Of a stretch of DNA of 64,000 bases, positions 10,593 through 25,900 are shown in pieces; the stretch's first letter is position 1, and each line of letters opens with the position of its first letter. Source of the DNA: Paragyromitra xinjiangensis (taxonomy: Eukaryota; Ascomycota; Pezizomycetes; Pezizales; Discinaceae). Where the stretch lies: the NCBI GenBank assembly GCA_038503065.1, contig JBCAMK010000016.1, positions 558,001-622,000 of the forward strand, in the 5' to 3' direction. The notes beneath the pieces were generated by a model, which made no database searches, had not been told where the DNA came from, and worked only from the letters and a program-made list of their open reading frames with translations. Made by a program: the position numbers and the translations under genes.

Positions 10593-13500
10593 GATATCAA
10601 GAATATAGCTTCGCTGGGCTGTTGCTGGGTGCTATTCCAACCTATGGATGGGATGTTTGAGGTTGGCCCAAGACATCGGCTATTCGGTAACTAAGCGGTA
10701 ACGCAAAATATACGCCAAGACAAATTTGGATGGACATCCCCCAACAGAGTCCGTTAATAAAACCCGCGATAAACGATTTACGAACAAAGATGAAGAGGTC
10801 TGGGATTCAGCGAGATGTACTCGCGTTCTATAGACTCTGTTTGCGAGCAGCAATGAAGAAACCAGCGGTATGTTATTGCCACCAGCATAGTGGTCCACAT
10901 TCTCAAGTCGCCAATGAGACTTCCACAGACACAGACACGAGTATTTATCTAACTAATCCAGGATGCAAGAGAAAATTTCCGCCAGTACGCAAGGTCAGTC
11001 AGCAGCCCAGAAAATCCTGATTGCTATGCCCCTCTAAATATGTGCAGGGACGAATTCCGAGCACACCTAGATGTCAGCAAAAAAGATTTCGCGACTATCG
11101 AGCATTTGTTACGGGCTGGGCAAAAGAAGCTTGATATCTATTCGCAACCCGGAGTAAAAAACATCTTTCGATAATGCAACATAGGGCTAGGGAGGGGCTT
11201 TTAGAGACAGCAGGCCGATTGAGGGTTGGGCAAGTCATGTTAAGGCTACGATACGGACCATCATTCGACAGATACTGTATAATACATATATAGGTATTAT
11301 GCTTGCGACCTGTGGAGGAGATGAGCCCAAAACGGCTGCGGAAAATCCCCTTCGACTTCTCCCCAGCCCGAGGCTTGATTCTTCTTGCGCTCGATCCTCC
11401 CAGACATCCTTCTCACGTAAAGTACGCTAGAGCCAGCAGCTCAGGCAGGACCTAGTTCCGCCAGAGAGTGGATACGAGACTACCTCGAGATTATCCTGCT
11501 ATCCCCAAAGTTAAAAAAGGGATCTGTTCGTAATTCGTGCAAGTGAGTGCGTCCCAATAGAAATCCTTCTAGGCCTAGGGATATGGTAGCAAACGACTGC
11601 AGCTCATTCAACACGCAGTAAATACCGTAAATGGTATCCTGTGATCTCGTAGAAATTCTCCTTGAAAATTTCAGGCTTATACAATATTTTTGAACCATAA
11701 GAGTTATATTAAAAAACTTGTCCCAGTTAACTAGGGCCTTAGTCAGGCAGTGGTTAAAATTTCGAAATCTCCCCACTGCCCTGACGACGATAACCCCGCA
11801 CGCGCAGCTCAAAAACAACGGCCCAGTCAAGAGCATAAGAAACGAAATAAGGAATATGACAAGCGCGAGCACCAAGGAGGAATTGAGTAACACCCTACCA
11901 AACTCTAAAGAGAGCAGCTGCAAAGTGACTGAACCCAAACGCATGTCAAAAGATACATGAAGTCCAAAGAAAAGCCCCCATAGAAAAAACGGCTCAGACG
12001 TTTTCAGTTACACTCATGATTCACAAAAAGAACCCCTAACCCTATACATACAGTTATCATTAGACAGACACACAAGTCACCCAGATATGCCTTCACCGGG
12101 ACAGCTAACGCTAAATAGAAGGGTTTTGGGGTTGCGACCAATTAGAGAAATTTTATTTGCCAAATTCCAGCCAATAATCATCTGTCCGGGTGAGGTGCCT
12201 ATCCGAGCGGCTTGTGTGTCTGTCTATCTGGGTAACTTTATTAAGCTTAATTTGTAAGGTTATAGGATTAACTCGTGCTATTGGTCTAAAGATAAGGATC
12301 TAAGACCTTCCCTGCAGGCCTGCAGTCATAGGTATGCCTTGAGGCTTAACTACAAAATCTTACGGTATTTGGATACGATTGGTAGCACGAGCGAGTACGT
12401 TGGGGTTATCCCCATAACCTTTAGATCCTTTATTTTCATGTACTGCCCTTTCCGCGAAAAATCACTTCACAAGCACAGACACCAGCTGAAACGACAGCTC
12501 TTTGCAAGAAAAACTCGTATTTTTCTGAGCTTTCCCAATCTACGTTGACTAATGCGTTTAGTAAATCTTTGGTAAGCTAGACACACTTAACAGGCGCCCT
12601 GGAAACTGTGAGCTCAGACAGAGGAATTGACATTCCTTATTGTGCTACTATACGTAGCTATCACCAGGCTCCCATGCAGATAGATAGATTTTTCGTAAGG
12701 CACATGTCTACACGAGACTCACCCAGTCTAAAATCTTAGCCACTATAACCTAGAGAAAGAAAATAAAGGGCTAACCATAGGTTTTGGCGCCAGATAAGCG
12801 AGCTGAGTTACGGTGAACATCATGTTACTCAAGACAACGTGCTAACACAATTTTTGATCCCAAGGTCAACAAGCTCTGTACTAGATGAAATACCCTGTGC
12901 CGCCAAAAGGGGACAACCCGGACCGTACGTTTGCCTACTCCCAAATACCAGAGAAATTATTTGCCCATCTTTGGGGACGCCGAGTAGAGGGATAAGAAAG
13001 ATGACGAACGTGGTTTTCAATTTTAGTCATTTATAATTTAGGTACAATACATCCAAGGCCTTAACTAGCGAAATATAAGTCCAGTTGCTTGATCGTTTCC
13101 TCGGCATAAAAAACGCCTTGTTGCTGAACATAGCATTGTGGAGGTGTCCACTTTACTAACAGTCCTTGATACACACTGTTAGGTCTCCCTTCGAAGACAA
13201 AACAGCTCGCCTATGATGAGAAGGGCCCATTGGTGGCGATGAGAGGGCTTATTATTGCGCCAGAAATTCTTGGCAAGATATCCCGAGGAAAAGATAAGAA
13301 CTGAAATGGTGCCCATTGACTCTTTTAAGTTCTATTCGATCACTAATTGCCATATCTTCGGCACCTCAAGTTGGCCAAGGCGTTCTTACACCCTAAGACA
13401 ATTCCGATCAAATGAGCGCGGCATGGTAGAATCAGCTATCCGTGTACAAGCCAACGCATACCTCGAACTTCAGCTGATGCGCAGTGGAATCACATCATCT

Positions 13501-13786
13501 TTCTTATTGCTTTTTCTCACTGCAGACAGAAATTTCTTTGTTATAAAAAAGCTGACTTCTAAAATTGCTTTCTGCCAATTAAGTGGCAGCAGACAAGAAG
13601 GGCTCATGACCCTCTTATCTTCGCTTTCAAGCTCAAAGCATAGAAATTGTGAATCGACAAACGAAGATGTAGGATAACGGGCGAAACCGCAATGTTACCG
13701 GGTATGACTAGCTGCCGAAACGTTGAAGCTAACGTTACCCAGCCCAAAGTAAGCATTGCTTTTTTCCCACCACTTATCCGTCTTTT
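10593..13786. other. gene-poor region
   Basis: About 3.2 kb without a gene I can support. Short ORFs on both strands look like chance. An 11-nt telomere-type match, CCCTAACCCTA, lies at 12034-12044. A 140-codon plus-strand frame at 13255-13677 starts from a non-ATG codon and matches nothing I know. Confidence 0.5.
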
Positions 13787-14782
13787 CTACCCGATGATTC
13801 CATCTGCCCAGAGCTTTCTTTTTGCGCCCATCTCGACAGCTATGAATATGATGAATTAGCCCCAACCGATTCTGAAACGAGAAGTGCCGTTCCTTACCTG
13901 CTTCACCCCAGTCTTCGCCATGGTTGTGGCCATCTGCTGTTAAACCAGCCCGTTTCTTGGCTTGCTCCTCCGTCAAGACAGTCTTTATAGATCAACCACA
14001 AAATATTAGCACAGACATTTACTTTGCTAACTTCCCAGATTTAGTTTTGTTACCAGCAGCCCAAATATAACCGGCACGCCGAAGTCCAGCTGGAGCCTCA
14101 TCAATCCCTTAGAAACTGATTCGGCAATGTGTTCGAAGTGTGCGGTGTCACCCTTGATGAGTACACCAATGGCAATAATAGCATCAAATGGTCCTTTGCT
14201 GGAAGTGCCTGATGTGGAACCAGGAATTGGGGTTGAGCTTCGACCGAGACCACCGAGGAGATCCCCAGAGGGAGCAGAAGAAGCTTGAACCTGAGAAGCA
14301 GCATATAACCTGGACGAGTTAAAAGCTTTAGAGGCCTACTTATTTCCATTTTGATACCCTCCCACCTTATGGTTGGGATAGGCAGAGAGGCTATGTGCAG
14401 AACCATAGATAGCTAACTCGAGAAATAAGGTGGGAAGGTGCCCAGAACAAGGAGGGAATCTAACCGCTGGACGGCTATGGGCAATTCCCAGCTACCGGGG
14501 ACACTTTGCGTTACGATGTTCAATTCCTTCACACCACGCTGTAGAAGCCTTTTCCGCGCGCCTTCCACAAGGGGAGTGATCAAGGGAGTGTTCCAGCGGG
14601 CGTGCACGATGAGGACACGGAGATTGGATCCTGGATATATTTTTATTGGAATCTATCTCGCCATTGGGGGTACTGACAGGCGGAGTGGGGGCAAGAGCAG
14701 ACAACAAGCTAGTGGAATAGATACGGAAGGACATACCATCCAGAGCCTCAGCATCGCCAGGTCCTTTAGTGCCAGAAAACAT
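13787..14782 (-). CDS. RIB4: 6,7-dimethyl-8-ribityllumazine synthase
   Basis: Five exons: 14737-14782, 14465-14630, 14054-14309, 13898-13982 and 13787-13839. All phases fit and the product has 201 residues. Lumazine synthase condenses 5-amino-6-ribitylaminouracil with dihydroxybutanone phosphate, the next-to-last step of riboflavin synthesis. Visible motifs are the substrate-binding start (VLIVHARWN), [13 protein letters not shown], the catalytic region [34 protein letters not shown], and the conserved ending [12 protein letters not shown] Gly/Ser/Pro-rich insert of about 35 residues lies before [11 protein letters not shown], as is common in filamentous fungi. The last exon must use the acceptor at 13840, because the open frame that reads through intron 4 loses the conserved tail. 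Confidence 0.95.
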
Positions 14783-17700
14783 TTTAAGTGGATACTAGTC
14801 TATTTAGTGTGAAAATTGGATGGGTTTGTCGATGACCGAGTCAGAAGATGAGAGACGAAGAACGATGGTGGTGGAGGAAGAGAAGTGCTGGTAGGAGGAG
14901 GGGAACGAGAGAAAACGTGTGGGTGGGACGAATGACAACGCAGAGCAAAGACTCGGCAGAGGGGTACGAAATAATAACAGGTCGAGAGGAGGTGGGGTGA
15001 ACGAGGGGCAGTTGCGGGAGCAGACTCGATAGGCTATCTAGTTAGATTAGAGATTAGATGTTGTAGCGGATCTGCATGTCGTTTCTGTTGACCGACGGGG
15101 CCAGACAAAAAGCTTCTTTTAGCCACGCTTGCGGTCGTCCCTCTTTGGCTTGCGGATGTTTTCTACTCTTTCTACTTCACTCCTCGATCTCCCTTTCCTC
15201 CCCCGTGGTTGTTCGTCTGGTTGCTGCCAGCCACGTCACTCGAGCTGCTCAACAGCCGCACGATGCACGATGCACGTGACTAATGCCAAGTCTGCAGGTC
15301 ATCTGGTACCTCGATAACCGTGGGTTGAGAGAGGATACTCTCAAAAAACACCACACGAACCAATTCCAGTGGTGGCGATGTATGCTTTGGGGAAACTCTA
15401 CTACCGAGACCTTGTCTACAAAAAAGAACCTTATCAACCCTTTCTATAATTAAATCCCTACAATCTGTAGGGTCTCTGAGGAACTACCCAGCAGTTTTCA
15501 CATCTAGATAGCTAACGAAGGGCTTGATCTGTGTCCCTATCCTATGTCTTTTCCGCGGAGTTACCCACCCCAACATAGTTGAGCGGTCCTGTGTCGTACG
15601 TACACGTCTTTATATGTCCCCTTGTATTAGGCCTTGGCTACAGCATATAGCAAATATCTATGCAATGCTGTAGCCCACACGCGTGTAGAAACTCTTCTGT
15701 TATTCGCCCAAACAGCGCCTATTCTGGTGCTCATCCTGTTCACTATGTCGATAAGCGTATACATAAACATTGCTAGGGTACGAGCCTCCGGAAAGCTGTC
15801 AGCAAGATTTGTTTACATGCTTGTCATTCCGGCTGACCGCCTTCACGATGGCATCAAACCCTAGTTGCATATTTCAGCCCTTTGGAGTATGCAATGTACG
15901 ATCTCGCCTGTTAGTCGCCCTTATCATGTCAGTAGGCTGCGGCTGACTGAGTTAGTTCCGCCGTGAACAGCTCACATCAGTGCTTCTGGGTCATAAATCA
16001 AAGTAATTTTGTACCACAGCATGTGGCTGTGAAGCATTCCACAAGGGTGTTTGTGGAAGTTTGTGTGACCACCGTAGGGCTGTCACGGCTACATGTAATT
16101 AAACTAATACCTGCAGGTCAGTCCTAAAATTGTTTCATCCAACCTAATCACTAGGTCTTAGGGATGGAACAGTAAGCTCTTGAAGCCTCTTCGGGTCTTG
16201 GGGGGTTCACGCTGAATATCACTTCGAGGCCCTTTATGTGGGAGTGCAACCTCAAAATACAGTAGGCATGGTGATAAAACTGCACTGTAAACATCCAACA
16301 GAGATATGTTCGTCGTACAAAAGCTGCAACAAGTACTACACTCCCACCAAACTCCAGCCCCGACTCGGCATCTGTTCCTTTTTCCCATATCAAAGACGGG
16401 AAAAAGTCTCGGAGCACCGGCAACCTGAGCTGAGTTCCTCTCTAGGAAACAAAAAAGGAATATTTTCCTCTCTGTTTCCTCGGCAAAACCAATCAATCGA
16501 CACATGAACCAGGTTTCTGCTTGGGCCCAAGGCTGCAAGGAACGGGTCTGCTGGGTTGATGATTGGGGCGGAGGGAGCATACTCGCGAAACAAACCGTCG
16601 GGAAGGCTCTTGGTAGTTTTGTTTCTTTTTTTAGCGCGAACTTTCTTGGCTGCCGATATCAAAGAGACCACTACTCTCGAACCTGGGCAAAACCCCCTCT
16701 TCCTTCCTTTAGGGCGATCCCTACACACATGTCTTTCCGGTAAGCTATCCTAAGCTTGGGAAAGATTGATTAGTCTAGCTTTAGGAGAATTGAATTTTCA
16801 GGATATTAATTTAGACATCTTTTTGATCGCTGGGCCGCCCAAGGCTGTGTCCCGTCATCCGTGCCGATGATGGTTACATCGATATCCAAACCGCAGAAAC
16901 GCGAGATGGCAAGTACTTTAGAGCCAATTCAGGAAAAGAAAACCGGAAATAGAATCACCCTTTTCCACCTGGAGTGCCTAGATTCAATCTCTATTCCTAG
17001 CAAAACAGCCGCACACAAAGAGGCGAAGAGAATTATTGTCCAGTGAAGAGTTTGGCTAGAACACACAGACTCCAGGGTTTATAGAAGCGATTCCTTTTAC
17101 GGAAATCTAGATTGAAAATCGAACAATCATTTCTCGCTGGCGATAGGTACCGGTACATCGCCGGTAAGACAGCGTTATGTACATGTACTTGCATTGCGAT
17201 GTGGCAGCAGCCACCTATATGTAGCATATAGTTTTTTTTCTTTCCAGCACAGTGAGACCGCAAGTGCTGGTGCTATCGAGAAATAGTTGTCAGAGGACCG
17301 AGGGTACATGTAGCGCATGCAGTAAGTGAACGGAAGACAAGGCTTCTGTGCTCCATATCTAGCATGTCTAAAGTGGGGAAGGCAGTTCATATTCCTTGTG
17401 GTCTATGGTGGCTGCAAACGGTGGACAGAGAGTGGTCTTTCCCTGTCTTTGAAAGGGGGGCCCTTTCCGCCCAAGGCTGGGCGTGCATGGGGGTAGGAGG
17501 GGCTACGAGGGGTGTGTGGGTGGAGGACCGCGTTGGATGGGATAGCTCGAGCAGCTGCGTGCTGCAGCAGCCCGCCAGACAAGCAACCAGACACGAGAAC
17601 TCCCCCTCCTGTTCTACGATCTGGTCCTCCGCCTTCAATGTTGTCTCCAGGGCCTAACCAGACTAAAAGTACTTAAGAGCCCATACTCCCTCCTCCTCTG

Positions 17701-17962
17701 CCCTTCTTTCTTCCTCTCGCTCAAATTATTCTACGAACCGTACCTATCTCCTCCAAGTCCTCCCGTTCTCCCCCCACCCAACAGCATTCTCTCCCCATCA
17801 GTTTATTCATCAATTCATCAATTCATCAATCACCCAATCCATCAATTGCCCCACCATCCTCTACAGTCCCCTCGTCATCTTGACCATCACCATCGTTCAT
17901 CGTTGAGTTCAACAAACTCCATCACTTGTTACCCGTAGAAAGTTTATTTATACTTTAGCGCT
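14783..17962. other. intergenic between RIB4 and GFA1 (divergent)
   Basis: A 3.2-kb divergent intergenic region. From about 17690 to 17940 the plus strand is strongly pyrimidine-rich, as expected for the GFA1 leader. It includes tandem copies of ATCAATTC at about 17808-17840. TACATGTA occurs at 16090-16097, 17180-17187 and 17305-17312. Overlapping short ORFs have no recognisable product. Confidence 0.5.
17808..17862 (+). repeat. short tandem ATCAATTC repeat in the GFA1 leader
   Basis: Three near-perfect tandem copies of an 8-nt unit, then two diverged copies, lie in the pyrimidine-rich DNA just before the GFA1 start. The repeat is probably transcribed as 5' UTR. Confidence 0.6.
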
Positions 17963-20468
<2,506 letters not shown>

Positions 20469-21599
20469 GCAGCAGTATCTGAAGGGGGAAAAGAAGGAAG
20501 CGGTAGCGGATATTTTGTAATGCGATTCGTTTTTCTGTTTGGGTTTAAGGGAAACAAAGTTTCAACTGGCAAGCATACCCGCTGGGAAAGGTCTGTTTTG
20601 TTTTAGTTTAATGGTTCACGGATTGGCTCGTTATCAGAGCGTTCGCATTAGATTCGAAAGAGGAATTGAAAAAAAATCATCCTTTCGTGTTTATAATCTT
20701 GCTAGGCAATGTCCTTTTACAAGGTGAATATCTGCGGTTTCAGATTGTCAGAGTTTCTACCTTCTATTGCGCCATCTCGCCTCCTGGTTGGTGTCCCTGA
20801 GCGCGTCGCCAAGCGATGATGAGTCCCTTATAAGCACCCCCAATTAGTGTGCCTGACACAGGGGAAGAAGCCTCGTGGCTTGTGGAATCGGGGACAGTTT
20901 GATTCGGCCCCTGGCACCACTACCTAAAGTAGAATTGACGAGACCCAAGCTTTCAGGGCAACTGCGGCTAGCTATCTGAAACGGCTAGCTGACTGAGGGA
21001 TCATAGTCTCATAAACACGATTACTATGATTGCGACGTTAGAATCACGATGCTCTTGGTGGGGGGCTATGTGTTTTTCGAGATTCCCATGGTGACGTCAA
21101 AGGCACTCCAAGATGCAAGACGGTGAAAACTGTCACTCGAGGCACCAATCTACTGCTGGGGCAGAAGTATGCCCCACATCCGCTTTTCCGCGGGCATATT
21201 AACCAGACAGGGAATATTACCAGAGGAAGGAACGTGTTTTCGTGAGAGAAACTGGGTTGCTCAGACACGCGCTTCCAAGTTATGTGGCTCAGTCACTTTG
21301 CCTCATGCAGTTTCAAGTGGTGATATCTGCAGGGTGTTGATACATGAGAATAAGCCCTGGCCAACGACGTCACCCGCTGTGATGATGGTGATCTGCCACC
21401 AACCAAGGCCAGAGACACATCTGCCACCTTTACCCACCGAGCCAGTGCCGCCCACCAGTTGATGGACCTGGCGGGAAGCCCGGAGTTCAATTCATCAGGG
21501 TTCCGTTTCTTTTCTTCTCTCTCTTTTTTTAATATTTTTCTACCCGCCTCTGTTCCAGCGCTTGACTCTTTCTCTCTCCCTCTCATACCGCTCGTACTC

Positions 21600-21607
21600 T
21601 ATATAAA
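21600..21607 (+). promoter_or_regulatory. TATA-like element
   Basis: TATATAAA lies about 70 bases before a GTAAGT donor in the leader of the gene starting at 21969. Position and motif fit a core promoter. Confidence 0.4.
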
Positions 21608-21671
21608 TTAACCACCTCTTCCGTGTGCCGAGTTGATCGCTTGGAATATTCCACCATCGCATCGGCTGTCT

Positions 21672-21809
21672 GTAAGTGGGATACAAGGCTATCATATCAA
21701 GGTGAGCCGCTTTGGTGACTTTGGCGACGATCGCGCATCTGTACCTGCGTGCGATGCAATGTACTCGCCTGTATGGAATGAACTCCTCACTGATCCTGTC
21801 TGTCAATAG
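21672..21809 (+). other. possible 5'-UTR intron
   Basis: GTAAGT at 21672 and a CAATAG acceptor ending at 21809 bound a 138-bp segment upstream of the 21969 start codon. It lies between the TATA element and the ORF, so a leader intron is plausible. No transcript evidence is available. Confidence 0.4.
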
Positions 21810-21968
21810 ATCTACTCGGGATCCTCTAACCTTAAATCTTATACACCTTTCACCGAGCTCTCTTTTGAAGATCATTACATAGCCGCCGACCGTCCATCCT
21901 CCGCCGCATCATCCCTCTGTACAACCCTCCCCCTTCCTTGAAATCTCCCCCCTTCCTCCCGCGCCAAA

Positions 21969-22619
21969 ATGTGCATGATCAAAGTCCGCCCCGAAATCGA
22001 GGAGGAGCACGTTGTTCCTGCACGTGTCATCCGTCGCGAAGCTTCCCGCGGCGGCTCCCGTGCCGGCTCGCACCGCAGTCGCAGCTCGGTGCGCGGGGAC
22101 CGCGAAACAACAACTATTATCGAAACCATTAAAGCACCTCCTCCCCCACCATCTACTATGTCCCTCAACGAAACACGTGAAGGCCATACTACCATCATCC
22201 AGCACGCCCATCCGCCCCCTGCACCCTCAATTGGTGACCTTGAATCCCGTCATGGTGGTGGCGGCCATTGGGGGGAGCCCCGCGCGAGCGTCGTGAGCAC
22301 CCGGAGCAGGGATGTGGACTACTATGTTGATTCCTCGGCTTCCTACGCGGGGCGGTCACCAAGGAGTAGTTATAGGTACGTCGACGGCGCTGGCCCGCGG
22401 GGGATTACGGAGGGCACAAGGGGTGGCAGAAAAGAGTTGGAGTATTCAGGGAGCCAGAGGAGTGGAGAGAGGTATGGCTATAATAATTTCCATGGGAGGA
22501 GGTCAGGGAGTGTGAACTACGTCAATCCAAGACATTCTGCTGTCTCGCAACGTTCTGCGAGAAGTGGAAGGGAGAAGGTTGTGGTGGTGGATGAGTTTGG
22601 GAGAGAGAGATATTACTGA
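21969..22619 (+). CDS. small Arg/Ser-rich fungal protein, unknown function
   Basis: Single exon of 216 residues. It starts MCMIKVRPEIEEE, followed by a basic segment (VPARVIRREASRGG), a polyproline run, Ser/Arg/Tyr-rich repeats such as RSPRSSYRYVDG and SQRSGERYGY, and a charged end VVVDEFGRERYY. I recall Pezizomycotina hypothetical proteins with a similar M-C-x-I-K-V-R start but cannot name a domain. It is mostly low-complexity and likely disordered; there is no signal peptide or membrane span. The TATA element and CT-rich leader upstream support it as a real gene. Function is unknown. Confidence 0.7.
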   Translation: MCMIKVRPEIEEEHVVPARVIRREASRGGSRAGSHRSRSSVRGDRETTTIIETIKAPPPPPSTMSLNETREGHTTIIQHAHPPPAPSIGDLESRHGGGGHWGEPRASVVSTRSRDVDYYVDSSASYAGRSPRSSYRYVDGAGPRGITEGTRGGRKELEYSGSQRSGERYGYNNFHGRRSGSVNYVNPRHSAVSQRSARSGREKVVVVDEFGRERYY

Positions 22620-22982
22620 GGGGTAGAGAACTGGGAGATTTAATGATGTGTGTTGGGGGGGGGAGTTGAATGAACCATGGCATGAAATGTTTGGTTTTGG
22701 CGTTAGTGATGGATTTAGCATGGGGGAGAATAATGTATTATCTTTCTCGGGCTGTAGTCGGTACAATACCTTTTCTTTTCTCATGTTCTGTTTGTATATT
22801 CTACCAGGTCTTGTATCTACCTCTCTTGCTCTTTCTTTGGTTTTCTCACGGAGCGGATTTGTTTGAGCGAATTTTTACTGAAATAACGATCCTGGGTGTT
22901 TACGACTATTCAATCCTTTCCTGGCAAACCTTTTCTAGGGTGTTCACCATAATTGGTATCCAACAAAACTTATGTATAAACC

Positions 22983-25900
22983 TCAAGCAGGTTTCAACGG
23001 CTGCCAAGCCTGAATACTAATATCGTCTTCATCATCATCCATCAAGCCTCCTCTCATTTTCCCACTATCACCCGCTTGCCCCCTCGCAGGTAACGCCGGA
23101 TTAGGTACAGAAGTATCGTCGCGAAACGGTCTGATCGGTCTCGCTGACATCTCGCCCATAGATGATGCTGGTGTGGTACCCACTCTTCTCGGCGGTGGCG
23201 GATACATCATCGAAGGCGTGAGAGTACCAGCTAAGTTAGAGCGTTGAGATGATGCTGGTTGGTCAAGGGAGGATCGTTGGTTATCTCGTGCCGATAAAAC
23301 TGCTGGTTTTTTGGGTACCACTGGGGGAAGTGGCTTCTGTAGTTTCCCCGTTGAAGGGCGAGAGGATATTGGGATTTCTGGTGCGTTTTGCCTCGATACT
23401 GGCGGTGATGGTTGTGCGACGGGCTTACGCTTTATTGGCTCGAGGGGTGCTGGCAGTTTCTGTGGTAGCAGAGGTAGATCGCTCGGATTGTAAGGCGGTG
23501 GGAGATTTCGAGGGCCAACCTTCGAGGGCGCAATGGACGCAATGTTCGCTAGCGAACTGTTGGGACTTGACCTTGACGCAATATTATTCGAGTTTAACCC
23601 GGTTTTCTTCACCCAATCAGGTATAGATGTATCAGTGAAGGGATTTGTAGGTCTCTCCGGATTAGGCACAAACTCGGGGCCTGGCGGTTTCACCGTTGAT
23701 TTGGCTGGCATTCCATTATCCAACCACCATTTCCGTCGTTCGGAGCTAGGCGGGGGCACTGTTATGCATACATATATATCAGAAAACCTGCGAGGCAGAA
23801 CATCAGAAAATTGGATGTCTTACGCCCAGGCTCAAGTGGTTCGAAATCCAAGAGATCTTCCTCGTCCTCTGTAGGGTTTTCTGAGTTGCTGCCTGATTTC
23901 CCAACCTCACCCTTACGCTTCAAATATATTTCTCTACTCATTTTGTCTCGTACTGCTTCATTCACCACTGACACCGTACAACTGAATGTTGCATATACAG
24001 GCCGGTGATCTGAAAACCGAAGTGGAGCACAGTTGTAGGACAATTGCTTAAGCATCTTGCCCTTTTTGAGAATTCGATCACACCAAGCCGGGATTCGTGC
24101 CTTTTCACTTTTGTACAAAGCAAAGTTAGGTCAAAGCAACAAGTTTATAGATGAAGGAATGTTATTAGAGGTACTTACGAGGTGTCATATCTATCCGTTC
24201 CTATATCATACTTATATGTTGGCTCAAACTGCAATTTCATCTCCGAGTAGTACAGAAACGTCAGTCCTTCGACCATTTGCAAGTTAAGCTACACAGAGAA
24301 GTTAGCCCATGGTACAGATTTAACTTGGGTTACAGCGTATCTTACTTGATCATTATCCCTAAGGGTCTGCAGGTCCCCGATCTCAATCAGTTTTCTCACT
24401 TTCTCATCCGGTAGCCCAATCCTGTAGTTAAAGTCCCCCAACCAGATCACCGCATCATGACCATCAATCATCCGCCCCCTTTGGAATCTTAAACCGCGTG
24501 AAATAATCCTGTAGTTCCTATTACGTTCCTCATAGTTCGAAAACCCAGCTGCCAGATGCGCCGTGACGAAACAAAGTCCCGTACTTGCATAGTCCATGCG
24601 AATAGCCACGGCACCTTTGTTCCCGGCTACACCTGACATCCCTGTCTGAGTACAAATCAGTAGGTTGAACCTGTACAATATATTGCCTCTGAGGTATATA
24701 CCTTTTTCAAACTCCCCTCTACGTTCTTTACCTCCCCGATTACACTCGACTTAACGAAAACCAAAAGAGCAGCTCCTACTAACTGCCCTCCCCGTAAAAG
24801 GATATACTCATCTCCGCCGATTTCATTGGCCCTCTTGTTCAGGCATCTCAAAACTGCTTTTTCCCAAATTGCTCGCCTTGCTGGATCAGTCGACATGATC
24901 TGTTGTGGGCTCAGCTCAACGATTTCTTGAAACCCGACAACTACTAATTCAGGCTGTAGCTCGCTACCTTCGGCGAATGGTGGACACAGCCATCCGGAAA
25001 GATCATGGTCACAGCCGTTAGTTCGGCCGTTGAGGTTGAAGGTGCCGACGTAAATGTGGATGGGCATGTCGTAAGAATATTCCGCGGATCTAATTCCGTA
25101 TAGTATATTCAGTATTAAGGGTTTTTATCATTCTTCAGGAGTAACTTGACCTTTTGTTCAGTTCAGCCATTACATAATCATTGATAGGGTCATATAAGTA
25201 AGCTGCCTCCTGGCCTACCAATCTCCCCTATAACCCCATTCTTGATCAGCATCCAATTGGGTTTTTCCTGGAGAACCAAAATCTTGGAGGATCATACCAG
25301 AAGTATATCGATGGTATTTTGTCTGTCTTTATCGGCAAAGTTATTCATATAAATTCTAGTAGCACTCTTCCTCGCATCAGCGATAGCGCCAGCCAAGCTC
25401 ATTTTCCCGGTTCTTGTAAAGCTTGACTTTAGGGCTCCTGTGCCAGCATATATTTTCGATAGTGCATCACCATTATCCGCCCATAATGTTGAATGCCGCA
25501 TCCAGAATTCCTGCCGAATATCACGATCTAGATATTGGAAGAACGCTTCAAGCGCCATCCGGCTTACAATACCTTGTACTAGATTTGTTCGATCTAGACA
25601 ATCCAAACAGTTCGTTCTGAATACACCCTCCTGTTGCAAAATCACACTATCTGCTCGTTTCTTCTCAACTTCATAAACTTCTTTATCATCCTGAGACTGG
25701 CCGCGAGCCTTAACGCTATTACCTTCCATGAGAAAAAACGAAAACGAGTCTGCAGATCCCCCTATGAAGCGCCGTATCGTATTTGCCGCTTCAAACCCAC
25801 CCTTTGTCTCGGCGTGGAAATCGAATTCGGTAGATGTAAGTAACGAAGGTTCACCGCGTCTACTGCCATTGTCAAATAGTGCTGACCGCTTTATATGGTG

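Larger units (their letters stand above)
20469..21968. other. intergenic, GFA1 to the Arg/Ser-rich gene
   Basis: Contains the GFA1 3' flank and, near the right end, a TATA-like element (21600-21607) and a possible leader intron of the next gene. Otherwise nothing recognised. Confidence 0.5.

Noticed and set aside
13255..13677. 140-codon plus-strand frame
   Set aside because: No ATG at its start, no recognisable motif, no promoter or splice context, and low-complexity stretches only.
25440..25676. Frames on the plus strand across the phosphatase gene
   Set aside because: Antisense to a well-supported exon with the catalytic Sac motif.
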